DNA of 42,304 nucleotides from Terriglobia bacterium (GCA_020073615.1 JAIQEX010000051.1:1-42304); one strand, 5' to 3'; positions 7,074-15,060 are shown, counted from the first letter of the stretch. The notes: generated by a model from the letters alone, not told the origin. Made by a program: numbers and translations.

Positions 7074-10016
7074 TCACTGCCCGCCCGTGAGCGCGTTCAA
7101 CTCCGTCTTGTCCCGCTCCAGATACGGCACGCCCTTTTCCATCCAGGCCGGCGCCGGCGCGCCCTTCAGATAGTGGTCGAAGTACTGCTGCAGGCGGATG
7201 GTGTAGTCCTTCTGGTCGGGCCGGCTGCGCAGGCCGTGCGGCTGCCCGTTGTAGTTGAACAGGTAGACCTCTTTCCCCAGGCGGCGCAGCGCCAGGAAGA
7301 ACTCCACGCCCTGGTACCACGGCACCGCGTCGTCGCCATCGTTCTGGAGAATCATGACCGGCGTCTGCACGCGGTCGACCCAGAAGATCGGCGAGTTCTC
7401 GATGAACCTCGTGGGATACTGCCAGATGGAGCCGCCGATGCGGCTCTGCGTGCGCTCGTATTGGAACTGGCGCGGAATGCCCGTGCCCCAGCGGATGCCG
7501 TCGTACGCGCTGATCATGTTCACCACCGGCGCGCCCGCCGCCACCGCGCGGAAGCGGTTGGTCTGCGTCACCATGTAGGCGATCTGGTAGCCGCCCCAAC
7601 TGTGACCCTGTATGCCGATCGCCTTTTCGTCCACCACGCCGCGGTCCACCACGGCCTCGATGGCGGGCAGCACGCACTTGAGCGCGCTCTGCCCCGGATA
7701 ACCGGTGGTGTAGACGATATCCGGCGTCAGCACCAGGTAGCCGTTGCTCACATAGAAGCTGATGTTGATGGACGTGCCCGGCGCGGGGTTCACGAAGTGG
7801 TTCACGTTCTGCGTCAGCTTCTCGTAAATGTAAACCATGAGCGGATACTTCTTGTGCGCGTCGAAGTTCTCGGGCTTATAGAGTGCGGCGCTGAGCGGCA
7901 CGCCGTCCGTATTCTTGTAGTGCACCACTTCCGACGTGCCCCACAGCAACCCGGCCTGCTGTGGGTTGGCGTTCGAGACCTTGCGCAGCTCCTTGAAGGT
8001 GCCGTCGGTCGTGAGCAGATCGGGGGACTCGGCGAACGTCTGCCCGGTCAGCAGGTAGACGTCGGCGTTCTTCGCCTTGATGGGCGCGGCGAACGATTTC
8101 GCTGCCATGACGAGTTGCTTCGGTTCGCCGCCATCCCAGGAGCCGCGGAAGAAGCCGCTCTCCCACGTCTTCAGGTTCTCCGCCTGCAGCAGCACGGGCC
8201 TCGCGGGATCGATCCAGCGCTCGCGGGGATCGCTCTCCGTGCGCACGTAGCGCAGGCGCAGGTCGTGCTGGCGGCCATAGCCGGCGGTGATGTTCTTCGC
8301 GCCGGTGCCCTCTGGCGAGACGCGCCAGATGTCGTAGTGGTCGTACAGCAGCACCGACTGGCCGTCCTTGGTCCAGCCCGCGGAACCGTACGCGCCCGGG
8401 GTCGATGGTGTATCGATCTCTTCGTTGAAGAACTTCACGGGCAGGCCGGCGGTGAGGTTGGCGATCTTGCCGTCCGGGACCGAGATCGTGTTCCAGTCCT
8501 TGCCGTCGAACGAGAGCAGGTAGCGGCCCGAGGGCGACCAGCTCATGGCGCCGCGATTCTTCTTTGCCACCAGCTTGCGCGTGCCCGTGGCGGCGTCCAC
8601 CACGTAGGTGTCGCTGTAGTGCTCGTCATAGTCGGCCAGGCGGCGGTATTCGCGGTCGTCCGAGCCCAGCACCCATTGCGGATGTTCCGAAGGCGTGACG
8701 TCGGCGAGTTCGGTATCGCCCAACTGCACCAGCCTGCGCTCGGGAATCAGGTACGCCGCGGTGAAGGTGCGGTCGCGGTCGCGTGTGGCGCGCACCTTTT
8801 GGATGGGCTGGATGTAGTCGTCCTTATAGCTCCACAGGTCGACCACCGCCTTGTCGTCAGTCGAGGCGTCGGCGGCGGCATCGTCCTTCTTTTCGGGAGG
8901 GCCGGGAGGCGCGCAGCCGAAGAACACGCGCGTGCCGTCGCGCGAGAAGCTGAGATTGCCCTTGTCGCTGATGACGAATTCCTTGCGGAAGCCGAGCATC
9001 TCGGCCGAGACCAGTGGATGGGCGACTCCGGTGGTTCGCACCCAGTGAAACACCTTCCAGGTGGGCGGCTTGTTGGGGTCGCCGCGATTGCTCAGGAAGG
9101 CAAGCTGCGTCTGCTTCTCGTCCCAGGTGAGTTTGAGGTATTTGGCTTTGCCGTCGAGCAGAAAATTCGGGTCTGCCGCGGTGCCGGGAATGACGAAGTA
9201 CACGCCGTTCTTCGCGGTGTCTCGGGAGGATACGGCGTAGACCAGATGTCTGCCGTCCTCGGCAAACAGGAATTCGACCACATCCGGGAGAGTGCGCTCG
9301 GTGGCATCGGCCAGGTTGCGCAGCACCAGGTCGCTGCCGAATTCCGGCCGCGCTCCGCGTCCACCGCCCGCCGCCGCGCCGCCGCCGCGGCCGCCGCGCC
9401 CGCCCTGCTGGTCGCTATCGCCCCCCTTCTTCTCCTCCGGCGGCTTGGCCTCGGCTGGCTTGGTCTCGGGCGCTTCGCGCAGGTACGCCAGATAACCGGC
9501 AGCCTTCTCCGGCATGGCAAACTGCTTGACGCGTTCAATGGGGGTGGCGCGTCCCGAAGCCAGATCGACGATCACCATGCCGTCCTTGGGCATCTGCTCG
9601 GCGGTCTTCTTTTCCTTCTTCGCCTTGGCGGTGTCCGCCTTGGACGGAAACGTCGAGAACACCACGGTTCGGCTGTCGGACGCGAACTCGATGGTAACGG
9701 TGCGCGGCGGCGCAGGCGGGCCCTCTTCCGGAGTGACCGCGGGTATGGGTTCCGGGCGCGCCCCGGCGGGGTGCCGCGTCTCCTGCCCGGTCGCCAGGTT
9801 GCGAATCACCAACTCGCCATCGCCGTCCTGCGGAAACAGTCCGTAAGCCAGGAACTTGCCGTCGGGCGACAGATGCTGGCCGGAGATCGTGCGCCAGCCG
9901 TCGTAGTCTTTGTGGTTCAGGGGGCGCTTGCCGTTCTGGGCGTACGACACGGAAAGCAGCAAAGCGGCGGCCGGCAGCCACACGAATGCGCGAAGCGAAA
10001 TGCGGCGGTTCCACAT
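7074..10016 (-). CDS. Secreted S9-family prolyl oligopeptidase-like serine peptidase
   Basis: 980 residues with an N-terminal signal peptide (basic start, hydrophobic run, cleavage near SYAQNG). A long beta-propeller-like region is interrupted by a low-complexity Gly/Arg/Ala-rich stretch around residues 200-225 that is probably a flexible loop. The C-terminal alpha/beta-hydrolase domain has the nucleophile Ser806 in GHSWGGYQ, Asp895 in NDGDDAVPW and His927 in GQPHGL. S9 enzymes of this build act as dipeptidyl or acylaminoacyl peptidases outside the cytoplasm; the exact specificity cannot be read. It stands alone and converges with vapC. A TACAAT box about ten bases upstream of the ATG suggests a very short leader. 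Confidence 0.93.
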   Translation of the reverse strand: MWNRRISLRAFVWLPAAALLLSVSYAQNGKRPLNHKDYDGWRTISGQHLSPDGKFLAYGLFPQDGDGELVIRNLATGQETRHPAGARPEPIPAVTPEEGPPAPPRTVTIEFASDSRTVVFSTFPSKADTAKAKKEKKTAEQMPKDGMVIVDLASGRATPIERVKQFAMPEKAAGYLAYLREAPETKPAEAKPPEEKKGGDSDQQGGRGGRGGGAAAGGGRGARPEFGSDLVLRNLADATERTLPDVVEFLFAEDGRHLVYAVSSRDTAKNGVYFVIPGTAADPNFLLDGKAKYLKLTWDEKQTQLAFLSNRGDPNKPPTWKVFHWVRTTGVAHPLVSAEMLGFRKEFVISDKGNLSFSRDGTRVFFGCAPPGPPEKKDDAAADASTDDKAVVDLWSYKDDYIQPIQKVRATRDRDRTFTAAYLIPERRLVQLGDTELADVTPSEHPQWVLGSDDREYRRLADYDEHYSDTYVVDAATGTRKLVAKKNRGAMSWSPSGRYLLSFDGKDWNTISVPDGKIANLTAGLPVKFFNEEIDTPSTPGAYGSAGWTKDGQSVLLYDHYDIWRVSPEGTGAKNITAGYGRQHDLRLRYVRTESDPRERWIDPARPVLLQAENLKTWESGFFRGSWDGGEPKQLVMAAKSFAAPIKAKNADVYLLTGQTFAESPDLLTTDGTFKELRKVSNANPQQAGLLWGTSEVVHYKNTDGVPLSAALYKPENFDAHKKYPLMVYIYEKLTQNVNHFVNPAPGTSINISFYVSNGYLVLTPDIVYTTGYPGQSALKCVLPAIEAVVDRGVVDEKAIGIQGHSWGGYQIAYMVTQTNRFRAVAAGAPVVNMISAYDGIRWGTGIPRQFQYERTQSRIGGSIWQYPTRFIENSPIFWVDRVQTPVMILQNDGDDAVPWYQGVEFFLALRRLGKEVYLFNYNGQPHGLRSRPDQKDYTIRLQQYFDHYLKGAPAPAWMEKGVPYLERDKTELNALTGGQ

Positions 10017-10092
10017 AATGCCGTATTGTAGAACGCGGCACCGGAGAATGGGCGGCGGGTGGAGCGCTAGAACAGCTCTTCAGACCTTCTTT

Positions 10093-10563
10093 CTACTGCT
10101 TTTCGAAAACGAAAGTGTAGGTGAACGCTTTGCCATCCGTGTAGGTGCCGCTCGTCGTCGTGGTCATGGTCTTACCGCCGTTGGAGATCACGATGCGGCT
10201 CGTGGCTTGATACTTTCCATCCGTCTTCTTGCGTGCGTCGGTGAAGGTGTTGGCATTCACCTGCTTAAGCGCAATCGTGTCATACGGTGAGTTGCCAGTG
10301 ATCGGGACGTCCTTGCCATCGTATTTCGCGGTGTAGCTGGCGTGGATCGGTGTACCGTCGGCCTGTTCTCCAGTGGTCGTCACTTTGACGCCGCCATCCG
10401 ATGCTTCTCTGGTGACGGTCAGGCTTTTTACGGGCGAGGGCGGTGGTGTGTACTTCGATTTCTCGACGTTGAGCTTCCAGGTGCCGATGGTGTTGTCGGC
10501 GCCGAGTGCGCCGATTGTGGTGATTGCCAGAACGATTAACGCCTTGGTGAGAACGGTTCGCAT
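10093..10563 (-). CDS. Small secreted protein of unknown function
   Basis: 156 residues. A signal peptide (MRTVLTKALIVLAITTIGALGA) is followed by DNTIGTWKLNVEKSKY, then a Thr/Lys-rich region with repeated beta-strand-like segments, ending FTYTFVFEKQ. The opening WKLNVEKSKY and the strand pattern are familiar from hypothetical secreted proteins of Acidobacteriota and recall small lipocalin-like beta barrels, but no function is known to me. A strong ribosome-binding site (aaaggag) sits before the ATG. It is followed by the S9 peptidase gene in the same direction. Confidence 0.8.
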   Translation of the reverse strand: MRTVLTKALIVLAITTIGALGADNTIGTWKLNVEKSKYTPPPSPVKSLTVTREASDGGVKVTTTGEQADGTPIHASYTAKYDGKDVPITGNSPYDTIALKQVNANTFTDARKKTDGKYQATSRIVISNGGKTMTTTTSGTYTDGKAFTYTFVFEKQ

Positions 10564-10603
10564 TTGCTGTCTCCTTTTGAAGTTTTGACGCCTTGGCCGG
10601 CCG

Positions 10604-11125
10604 CTACCTCGCGACGTAAAAAAGGTAGGTAGCGGAATAGTTCACGCGCTCTTGATCGCCTGCGTGCGTTGCATCGCACGGCTTATCGGAAGGCGGAAGC
10701 CCGCCGGACGTATCGATCCGGTGGATGAATGTCACCTTGGCAAACTGTTTGCCCGGCTCCCTGGCTGGTAATTCCAACCAGTGAACCGCATTCTTGTCGC
10801 TCGGCAGAAAATGCCTGGCCAGCGCGCCGTCGCTCCTCACTATGCTGCCATCGGCCGCTTCCCACGCCGGTCCTTTGTAATGGTGGACGGTGAGCGTCTT
10901 ATCGCCATTCGTCAGGATCGCATCGGGGTCCGGCCCCGACCAGGCGAAGCCCTGATTGGTCTGCCGGCAGGTGTAGATCTGAACGCTGTTGGGGAGCGTC
11001 TGGAACCGGAACTCGACTTTTTGCCCGTCCGGGTCTTTCAGCTCCGAATTCGGCAGCGGATTCTGCGCCGTCTGCGCTGCCAGCGGCAATGACGACAGCA
11101 ATAACAACAGGAGATGGCGGCACAT
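10604..11125 (-). CDS. Secreted DUF3455-family protein
   Basis: 173 residues with a signal peptide ending near LPLAAQTA. The body follows the DUF3455 pattern: QIYTCRQ near residue 50, a GPAWEA segment with DGSIVRSDG, a conserved WLELPA, the RIDTSGGLPP segment, and the closing CDATHAGDQERVNYSATYLF. Two cysteines (in YTC and PCD) may form a disulfide. The role of the family is unknown. The last 22 residues have a second, decayed copy at 14992-15060, so the family had at least two members here. The IS1-like element begins 96 bases upstream of its start. Confidence 0.82.
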   Translation of the reverse strand: MCRHLLLLLLSSLPLAAQTAQNPLPNSELKDPDGQKVEFRFQTLPNSVQIYTCRQTNQGFAWSGPDPDAILTNGDKTLTVHHYKGPAWEAADGSIVRSDGALARHFLPSDKNAVHWLELPAREPGKQFAKVTFIHRIDTSGGLPPSDKPCDATHAGDQERVNYSATYLFYVAR

Positions 11126-11213
11126 AGTTTAGGTGATTCTATCAGAGAGGAAATGCCGCTTTGCATGAGCGGCGCCGAATCCGGCCTATGCTTCCTGTTA
11201 CTATTTTCAGGCC

Positions 11214-11221
11214 CGAATTCC
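11214..11221. repeat. Left 8-bp target-site duplication of the IS1-like element
   Basis: CGAATTCC directly before the left inverted repeat; the identical eight bases follow the right inverted repeat at 13488-13495. An 8-bp duplication fits the IS1 family and marks the insertion as intact and unrearranged. Confidence 0.9.
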
Positions 11222-11240
11222 GGTAGTGGGCTACTTTGAA
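11222..11240. repeat. Left terminal inverted repeat of the IS1-like element
   Basis: Nineteen bases, GGTAGTGGGCTACTTTGAA, an exact inverse of 13469-13487. The GGTAGTG tip resembles the tips of IS1-family ends. Confidence 0.92.
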
Positions 11241-11248
11241 TTTCCACA

Positions 11249-11268
11249 CGCTTGAACCGCTTACGCAT
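11249..11268. promoter_or_regulatory. Possible operator, copy 1, upstream of the small IS gene
   Basis: This 20-base block, CGCTTGAACCGCTTACGCAT, recurs in inverted orientation at 11598-11618, where it overlaps the transposase promoter. Here it covers a TTGAAC box 37 bases upstream of the small gene's ATG, with a weak -10 candidate 17 bases on. The shared block before both genes suggests a common regulator binding site. The binding protein is unknown. Confidence 0.45.
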
Positions 11269-11288
11269 TTGTGCCAAACTGGAAGCGT

Positions 11289-11564
11289 ATGCCAACGACG
11301 AAACGCCGCAAGACACCCGAACCCGATTTCAACCAGCTTGCCCATCACCAAATCAGAATGCTCACCGATCCGCCGGACGAAAGGGATCGTCCTGGGCCAT
11401 CCGAGATTTCCCGCGTCATGGCCGAACTGGGTCGGCGCGGGGGCAAGATCGGCGGAGCGGCGCGGGCTGCTGGCATGACCAAGAAACAGCGCAGTCAAGC
11501 CGCTTCGCTTGCGGCCAAGGCGCGATGGGCCAACCGCTCCGCTGCCGAAAGAGCCGCGTCTTAA
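11289..11564 (+). CDS. Small basic IS passenger protein, unknown function
   Basis: 91 residues from the ATG at 11289, preceded by ggaag; an in-frame ATG at 11271 lacks a ribosome-binding site. The C-terminal half is rich in Gly, Ala, Arg and Lys: GRRGGKIGGAARAAGMT then KKQRSQAASLAAKARWANRS. This GGK.GG..RA..MT..QR...A..AA.ARW pattern occurs in many small uncharacterised bacterial proteins and is likely to bind nucleic acid, but no activity is known to me. The gene lies between two inverted copies of a 20-base sequence, one of which overlaps the transposase promoter, so a role in controlling transposition is possible (inference). Confidence 0.7.
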   Translation: MPTTKRRKTPEPDFNQLAHHQIRMLTDPPDERDRPGPSEISRVMAELGRRGGKIGGAARAAGMTKKQRSQAASLAAKARWANRSAAERAAS

Positions 11565-11592
11565 TTTCCCTCGAAATAGTTTCTCAAATGTC

Positions 11593-11621
11593 TTGACATG
11601 CGTAAGCGGTTCACGCATAAT
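11593..11621 (+). promoter_or_regulatory. Transposase promoter overlapped by a palindromic operator-like site
   Basis: TTGACA at 11593-11598, a 17-base spacer, and CATAAT at 11616-11621 form a near-consensus sigma-70 promoter. The ATG of the transposase is at 11628, about where transcription should begin, so the message may be leaderless. The spacer is filled by a dyad with arms ATGCGT and ACGCAT (11598-11618), the same block as at 11249-11268 in the other orientation. A protein bound here would block the promoter. Confidence 0.65.
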
Positions 11622-11627
11622 AGAACT

Positions 11628-12482
11628 ATGAACCGCCTCTCTTCCGATCAACGTGCCGCGGTGATCTCCTGCCTCATCGAAGGGAACTCCATCCGGTCTA
11701 CCGTCCGTATCACCGGCGTTGCGAAAAAGACCGTCATCCGACTTGTGGTCGAAGTGGGTGCGTTCTGCGCGGACTATCAAGATCGCGTATTTCGCAACCT
11801 GAAGTGCCAGCGCCTTCAAGTGGACGAGTGCTGGTCTTACTGCTACTGCAAGGCGAAGAACGTTACGCCAGAGATCGCGGCGGATAACCCCGGTGCTGGC
11901 GATGCGTGGCTCTGGGCTGCGATTGATGCCGATACCAAACTGGTGCCGTGCTGGCTGATTGCGAAGCGCGATCCAAACAGCGCTCGCGATTTTATCGAAG
12001 ACCTTGCAGGCCGTCTGAGCAATCGCGTGCAACTTACCAGCGACGGGCTGAAGATGTACGTCAAGGCCGTGGACAAGGCGTTCGGCGAAGATATCGACTA
12101 TGCCATGTTGGTCAAGGTCTATGGCACTGATCCCGAAGGAGAGAAGCGCTATAGCCCCGCTGTTTGCCTGAGTTGCGAGAAGCATACGGTTACTGGTAAC
12201 CCCGATCCGCTACACATCAACACCAGCTATATCGAGAGGCACAACCTGAGCGTGCGCATGACTGTCCGGCGCTTCACTCGCTTGACTAACGCGTTTTCTA
12301 AGAAGATCGAGAATCATATCGCTGCGGTCTCACTCGGATACTTCGCCTACAACTTCATCAAGCTTCACCGCACGTTACGCACTTCTCCTGCTATGGCTGC
12401 TGGCGTGACTGATAGGCTCTGGGACGTGACCGACTTAGTTGCCGCATGGGAAGCGGAAGAGCGTACTGAGAAGGCCGCATAA
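11628..12482 (+). CDS. IS1-family DDE transposase
   Basis: 284 residues from MNRLSSDQRAAVISCLIEG. The N-terminal part is a helix-turn-helix (IEGNSIRSTVRITGVAKKTV). The catalytic region shows LQVDECWSYCYCK, with the first Asp and the IS1-like DE.WS.. motif, DAWLWAAIDADTKLV, and the LTSDGLKMY segment with the second Asp; YIERHNLSVRM near residue 210 supplies the Glu in the usual place. No frameshift is needed, unlike the InsA/InsB arrangement of enteric IS1. The ORF also has an upstream Met at 11598, but that lies in the promoter. The element around it looks intact, so the enzyme is probably functional. Confidence 0.88.
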   Translation: MNRLSSDQRAAVISCLIEGNSIRSTVRITGVAKKTVIRLVVEVGAFCADYQDRVFRNLKCQRLQVDECWSYCYCKAKNVTPEIAADNPGAGDAWLWAAIDADTKLVPCWLIAKRDPNSARDFIEDLAGRLSNRVQLTSDGLKMYVKAVDKAFGEDIDYAMLVKVYGTDPEGEKRYSPAVCLSCEKHTVTGNPDPLHINTSYIERHNLSVRMTVRRFTRLTNAFSKKIENHIAAVSLGYFAYNFIKLHRTLRTSPAMAAGVTDRLWDVTDLVAAWEAEERTEKAA

Positions 12483-12488
12483 AGCATT

Positions 12489-13478
12489 ATGCTACTCAAT
12501 ACGATCAGGTGCAAGGTCATGCGCCTTCTCCGCATTTTGTCCCGCCGTCTATCTAGATCACGGACTAGCGCTGATAGCTCCAATACCCTAGTAAGGGATG
12601 CTGCCGTCGCTCCTGCCAAATCCGACCACGACATTTCGTCTAGAGCGGAGCGGCTAGAGTTTTTGGAATTAGTGTGTGGCTGGATCGTTGTCATTGGGGT
12701 AGCGGTTGAGTATATACCTCAGTTCATTGCCTGGGCACATCGTCCTAGTTGGCACACATTTAAGGATTTAATTGGGGGTGTATTGATTGCCCTTGGAGTC
12801 GCCGGTGAGATCATCTTTGCCGACTGGGCAAAGCGCAACAGAGAGATACTCTCGGTCCGAAAAGACAAAGAGATCGCCAGTTTACAACTCCTCGCAGAAC
12901 ATGAACGGAGCGCTAGGGCTAAGGTTGAACTGGAAGTGGCAAAATCCAATCTCGCCCGCGTCCAACTTGAGCTACGACTGCGCGCGCGAACCATAGCAGG
13001 ACCGGAGCACAGAGAGCTAATCAAATTGTTATCCGCACACGCCGGAAAACTTGTAGATATCGTGGTGTTTGACCACCATATCCCAGAAACAGAGCAGTTC
13101 GGCATCCAAGTAATTTCTCTCTTCCTGGCCGCGAAGTGGAAATGCCGACTGTGGAAACCAAACGCCAGCACGTACCGAATCCCAGGACCTTCACTTCTTA
13201 TTTTAACAGGCGTCGGACACGTAAACGATTTGAAGGGAGTTGCGAATGCGCTTGCCAACACCCTAGAAAAGGCTGAATTAGATTGCGGTATAGGCTTAGG
13301 GAAATTCGGTTGCGAGGGAGAATTCAAGAGGACCGACTTCCATTTGGAGCTTGAGGAGCCACCGCAGTTCATGGGAATGAGGATCATTGCCCCGCTCAGA
13401 ATCCAAATTGGCGCGAAGCAAATTGTTCCGCCGCCGTTCACGACCATTACCGTACAGCCCAGACAGCCTTCAAAGTAG
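12489..13478 (+). CDS. IS passenger: membrane protein with coiled coil and C-terminal soluble domain, unknown function
   Basis: 329 residues, ATG six bases after the transposase stop. Order of parts: a basic N-terminus, two membrane helices (about residues 57-80, CGWIVVIGVAVEYIPQFI, and 90-110, LIGGVLIALGVAGEIIFADW), a charged coiled coil (about 115-165), and a soluble domain of about 160 residues starting near GPEHRELIKLLSAHAGKLVDI. Similar two-helix/coiled-coil/soluble proteins occur as hypothetical genes on bacterial mobile DNA; no function is known to me. Its GC content and codon use look lower in GC than the chromosomal genes around it. The stop codon is inside the right inverted repeat, so the gene moves with the element. 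Confidence 0.75.
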   Translation: MLLNTIRCKVMRLLRILSRRLSRSRTSADSSNTLVRDAAVAPAKSDHDISSRAERLEFLELVCGWIVVIGVAVEYIPQFIAWAHRPSWHTFKDLIGGVLIALGVAGEIIFADWAKRNREILSVRKDKEIASLQLLAEHERSARAKVELEVAKSNLARVQLELRLRARTIAGPEHRELIKLLSAHAGKLVDIVVFDHHIPETEQFGIQVISLFLAAKWKCRLWKPNASTYRIPGPSLLILTGVGHVNDLKGVANALANTLEKAELDCGIGLGKFGCEGEFKRTDFHLELEEPPQFMGMRIIAPLRIQIGAKQIVPPPFTTITVQPRQPSK

Positions 13479-13487
13479 CCCACTACC
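13469..13487. repeat. Right terminal inverted repeat of the IS1-like element
   Basis: Exact inverse of the left 19-bp end. It contains the stop codon of the passenger gene at 13476-13478. Confidence 0.92.
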
Positions 13488-13495
13488 CGAATTCC
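13488..13495. repeat. Right 8-bp target-site duplication of the IS1-like element
   Basis: CGAATTCC, identical to 11214-11221. Confidence 0.9.
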
Positions 13496-13547
13496 AGAAA
13501 TTGCTTGTAACCGAAAAATCCGCGGCTCATATTCGTGCGAGAGCCTG

Positions 13548-14222
13548 TTAATCATCGAACAGGCCGGGTTGGCCGGCTCGCCCCGGTCCCTTTCTCTGCG
13601 GGCGGGTAATCGTCTCTATTAACCGGAAACCGTAGTGATCGAGGATTGCTCCTAGCATGGGCCGCGACGAGCTGGCCTCGTCCCCGTCGTCATACCAAGG
13701 GTGCGATTCGACCAGGTGGATTCCTTCTGCACGATCAAAGACAGCGATTGCCAGCCGCGTGTGGTCGTGCCTGGCGGGATACAGTATGCCGTCCATATTC
13801 GGGAGCGGCCACTCGTAAAACGCACGCGACCACAACTGCGCGGTACCATAGTCCCCCGCAAAGAGACGCGCGTCCGCACTGAGCCGGGCGAGAGCGCCGG
13901 GTTGGGCCAGATCGACAAGATTCAGAGGCAGCCGGGCGGCCAGGCGAGCCAGTCCCTTCCGCTTGAGTTCGGAACTGGAGATTGGATGGGCACGCAGTTG
14001 GCCGAACGTCTCTATGAAGGAACCGTAGGGATCCGCCGCTGTGTACAGCACGCCATACTGTCCTCGCGGATCGTCAAAGCGCTTTATCCCTGAGCGGCCG
14101 GAGTATACGGGATTGTTACTCAGTTCGTACGTGCGGTAAAGCTCACCTGCGAATTGTCGAATCGGCAACTTGCGGCTGTAAAGATCGGAAGGTGGCCCGG
14201 GGTGCGGCGCCGGGAGCCCCAC
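13548..14222 (-). CDS. RES-domain toxin (NAD+-degrading type)
   Basis: 224 residues. RES toxins of the RES-Xre type II systems degrade NAD+. The family's conserved Arg, Tyr and Glu/Ser positions can be matched to YRTYELSNNPVYSGRSG near the N-terminus, VLYTAADPYGSFIETFG (the Y and E in a typical spacing), and RSRAFYEWP further on. The GTG start directly abuts the TGA stop of the upstream gene (TGAGTG), so translation is likely coupled. The closing GLFDD and the size fit the family. It is next to the IS1-like element, which inserted just beyond its stop. Confidence 0.82.
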   Translation of the reverse strand: MGLPAPHPGPPSDLYSRKLPIRQFAGELYRTYELSNNPVYSGRSGIKRFDDPRGQYGVLYTAADPYGSFIETFGQLRAHPISSSELKRKGLARLAARLPLNLVDLAQPGALARLSADARLFAGDYGTAQLWSRAFYEWPLPNMDGILYPARHDHTRLAIAVFDRAEGIHLVESHPWYDDGDEASSSRPMLGAILDHYGFRLIETITRPQRKGPGRAGQPGLFDD

Positions 14223-14903
14223 TCACGCGGCTCCCTGCTCAAGGAATGATCGCGCCGCTTCAAGGACCGGCTCGAAGTTGCCTTCACGAAGGGCGTCCAA
14301 CGGCCTGCGGTCGTTGAGGCGGCTATTGGGACTCAGGAAGAAGACGTTCTGCATCCATGCGTCATGCGCGGACAGAGCGGACAATACCGTTTCCAGCCCT
14401 GGAAGCACTGCGTGCCTCTCCTGATCGAACTGCCAGACAGGGTATCTGTGGCCGCGGTGCCCGAGCGAAAGAGCAAGCAATCTTCCGGTGTTGAGCCGCT
14501 TGATAACCGTCTGCGGCGATATGCCGAGGACTTCGGCCACCTTGTCGGTGGTATAAACGCCACCGCCCTCCTTTAGCAGTTCCAGCCTGGCCCTCACGCC
14601 GCGAGCGAATGCCGGTGCCAGCGGATCGAGACCCTTCAACGTGTCCAGGTATTCAGGGGACGATTGCGCGCGAATGATCGCGAGCCCGCGGATCGATGCA
14701 GCGTCGGCGAGAAGCCTCTCGGAAAGATCCATCAGCCGGCTCAACTCTTCCACCGCCTCCGCCGCCCATTTCTTCTTGCCGGGCGGCGCATCCTGAATCT
14801 TCCTGTATAGCCGTTCGATGAATTCGGGCCGTTCTTGGGCCGCGGAGGATTCGGCGGCGGGCGGGGCGGATCGGGGCGGCTTCGCTTTGCGTTTGGCCGG
14901 CAT
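14223..14903 (-). CDS. Antitoxin-like DNA-binding partner of the RES toxin
   Basis: 226 residues. An Ala/Pro/Lys-rich N-terminus is followed by a helical segment and then a helix-turn-helix at about residues 115-140 (YTTDKVAEVLGISPQTVIKRL) with a basic wing (GHRGHRYPVWQF). The C-terminal part, with ALREGNFEPVLEAARSFLEQ, resembles the toxin-binding region of RES-associated (Xre-MbcA-ParS-type) antitoxins. It precedes the toxin, as is usual, and abuts it exactly. A TACAAT box about 13 bases upstream of the ATG is a possible promoter that the protein may repress. The N-terminal part is longer than in most such antitoxins. Confidence 0.75.
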   Translation of the reverse strand: MPAKRKAKPPRSAPPAAESSAAQERPEFIERLYRKIQDAPPGKKKWAAEAVEELSRLMDLSERLLADAASIRGLAIIRAQSSPEYLDTLKGLDPLAPAFARGVRARLELLKEGGGVYTTDKVAEVLGISPQTVIKRLNTGRLLALSLGHRGHRYPVWQFDQERHAVLPGLETVLSALSAHDAWMQNVFFLSPNSRLNDRRPLDALREGNFEPVLEAARSFLEQGAA

Positions 14904-14991
14904 CGTAAACGACCCCTATTGTAGCCCGATGGAGCGACAGCCACGGGCAGGGTTGGAACGGGCGCAACTGCCACACGGCCTTGCGTGACCG

Positions 14992-15060
14992 CTACCTCGC
15001 GACGCAAAAAAGGTAGGTAGCGGAGTAGTTCAGGCGCTCTGGATCGCCCGCGTGCGCTGC
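14992..15060 (-). pseudogene. Fossil 3' end of a second DUF3455 gene
   Basis: Read leftward this codes AHAGDPERLNYSATYLFCVAR and a stop, matching the last 21-22 residues of the complete protein at 10604-11125 (AHAGDQERVNYSATYLFYVAR). The DNA matches over about 67 bases with roughly six differences. Homology stops abruptly to the right, so the rest of this copy is gone. It is therefore a decayed paralogue, not a target duplication of a recent insertion. Confidence 0.85.

Larger units (their letters stand above)
11222..13487 (+). mobile_element. IS1-like insertion sequence with two passenger genes (2,266 bp)
   Basis: The ends are perfect 19-bp inverted repeats (GGTAGTGGGCTACTTTGAA at 11222-11240 and its complement at 13469-13487), flanked by an 8-bp direct repeat. 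Inside are three rightward genes: a 91-residue basic protein, the DDE transposase, and a 329-residue membrane/coiled-coil protein whose stop codon lies within the right inverted repeat. Classical IS1 elements are about 0.7-1.1 kb and carry only transposition genes, so this one is long. Perfect ends and perfect target duplication indicate a recent insertion. It sits between the DUF3455 gene and the RES module without breaking a recognisable gene. Confidence 0.88.

Noticed and set aside
7173-10031. Long open frame of over 950 codons antisense to the S9 peptidase gene
   Set aside because: It mirrors a gene with intact catalytic residues, and its translation is rich in His, Val and Arg in the way typical of antisense frames in GC-rich DNA. 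The same applies to long antisense frames at 1166-3010, 15404-16339, 20832-22379 and elsewhere.
11142-12185. 347-codon frame antisense to the transposase
   Set aside because: It crosses the IS end and is antisense to a gene with a consensus promoter and DDE residues.
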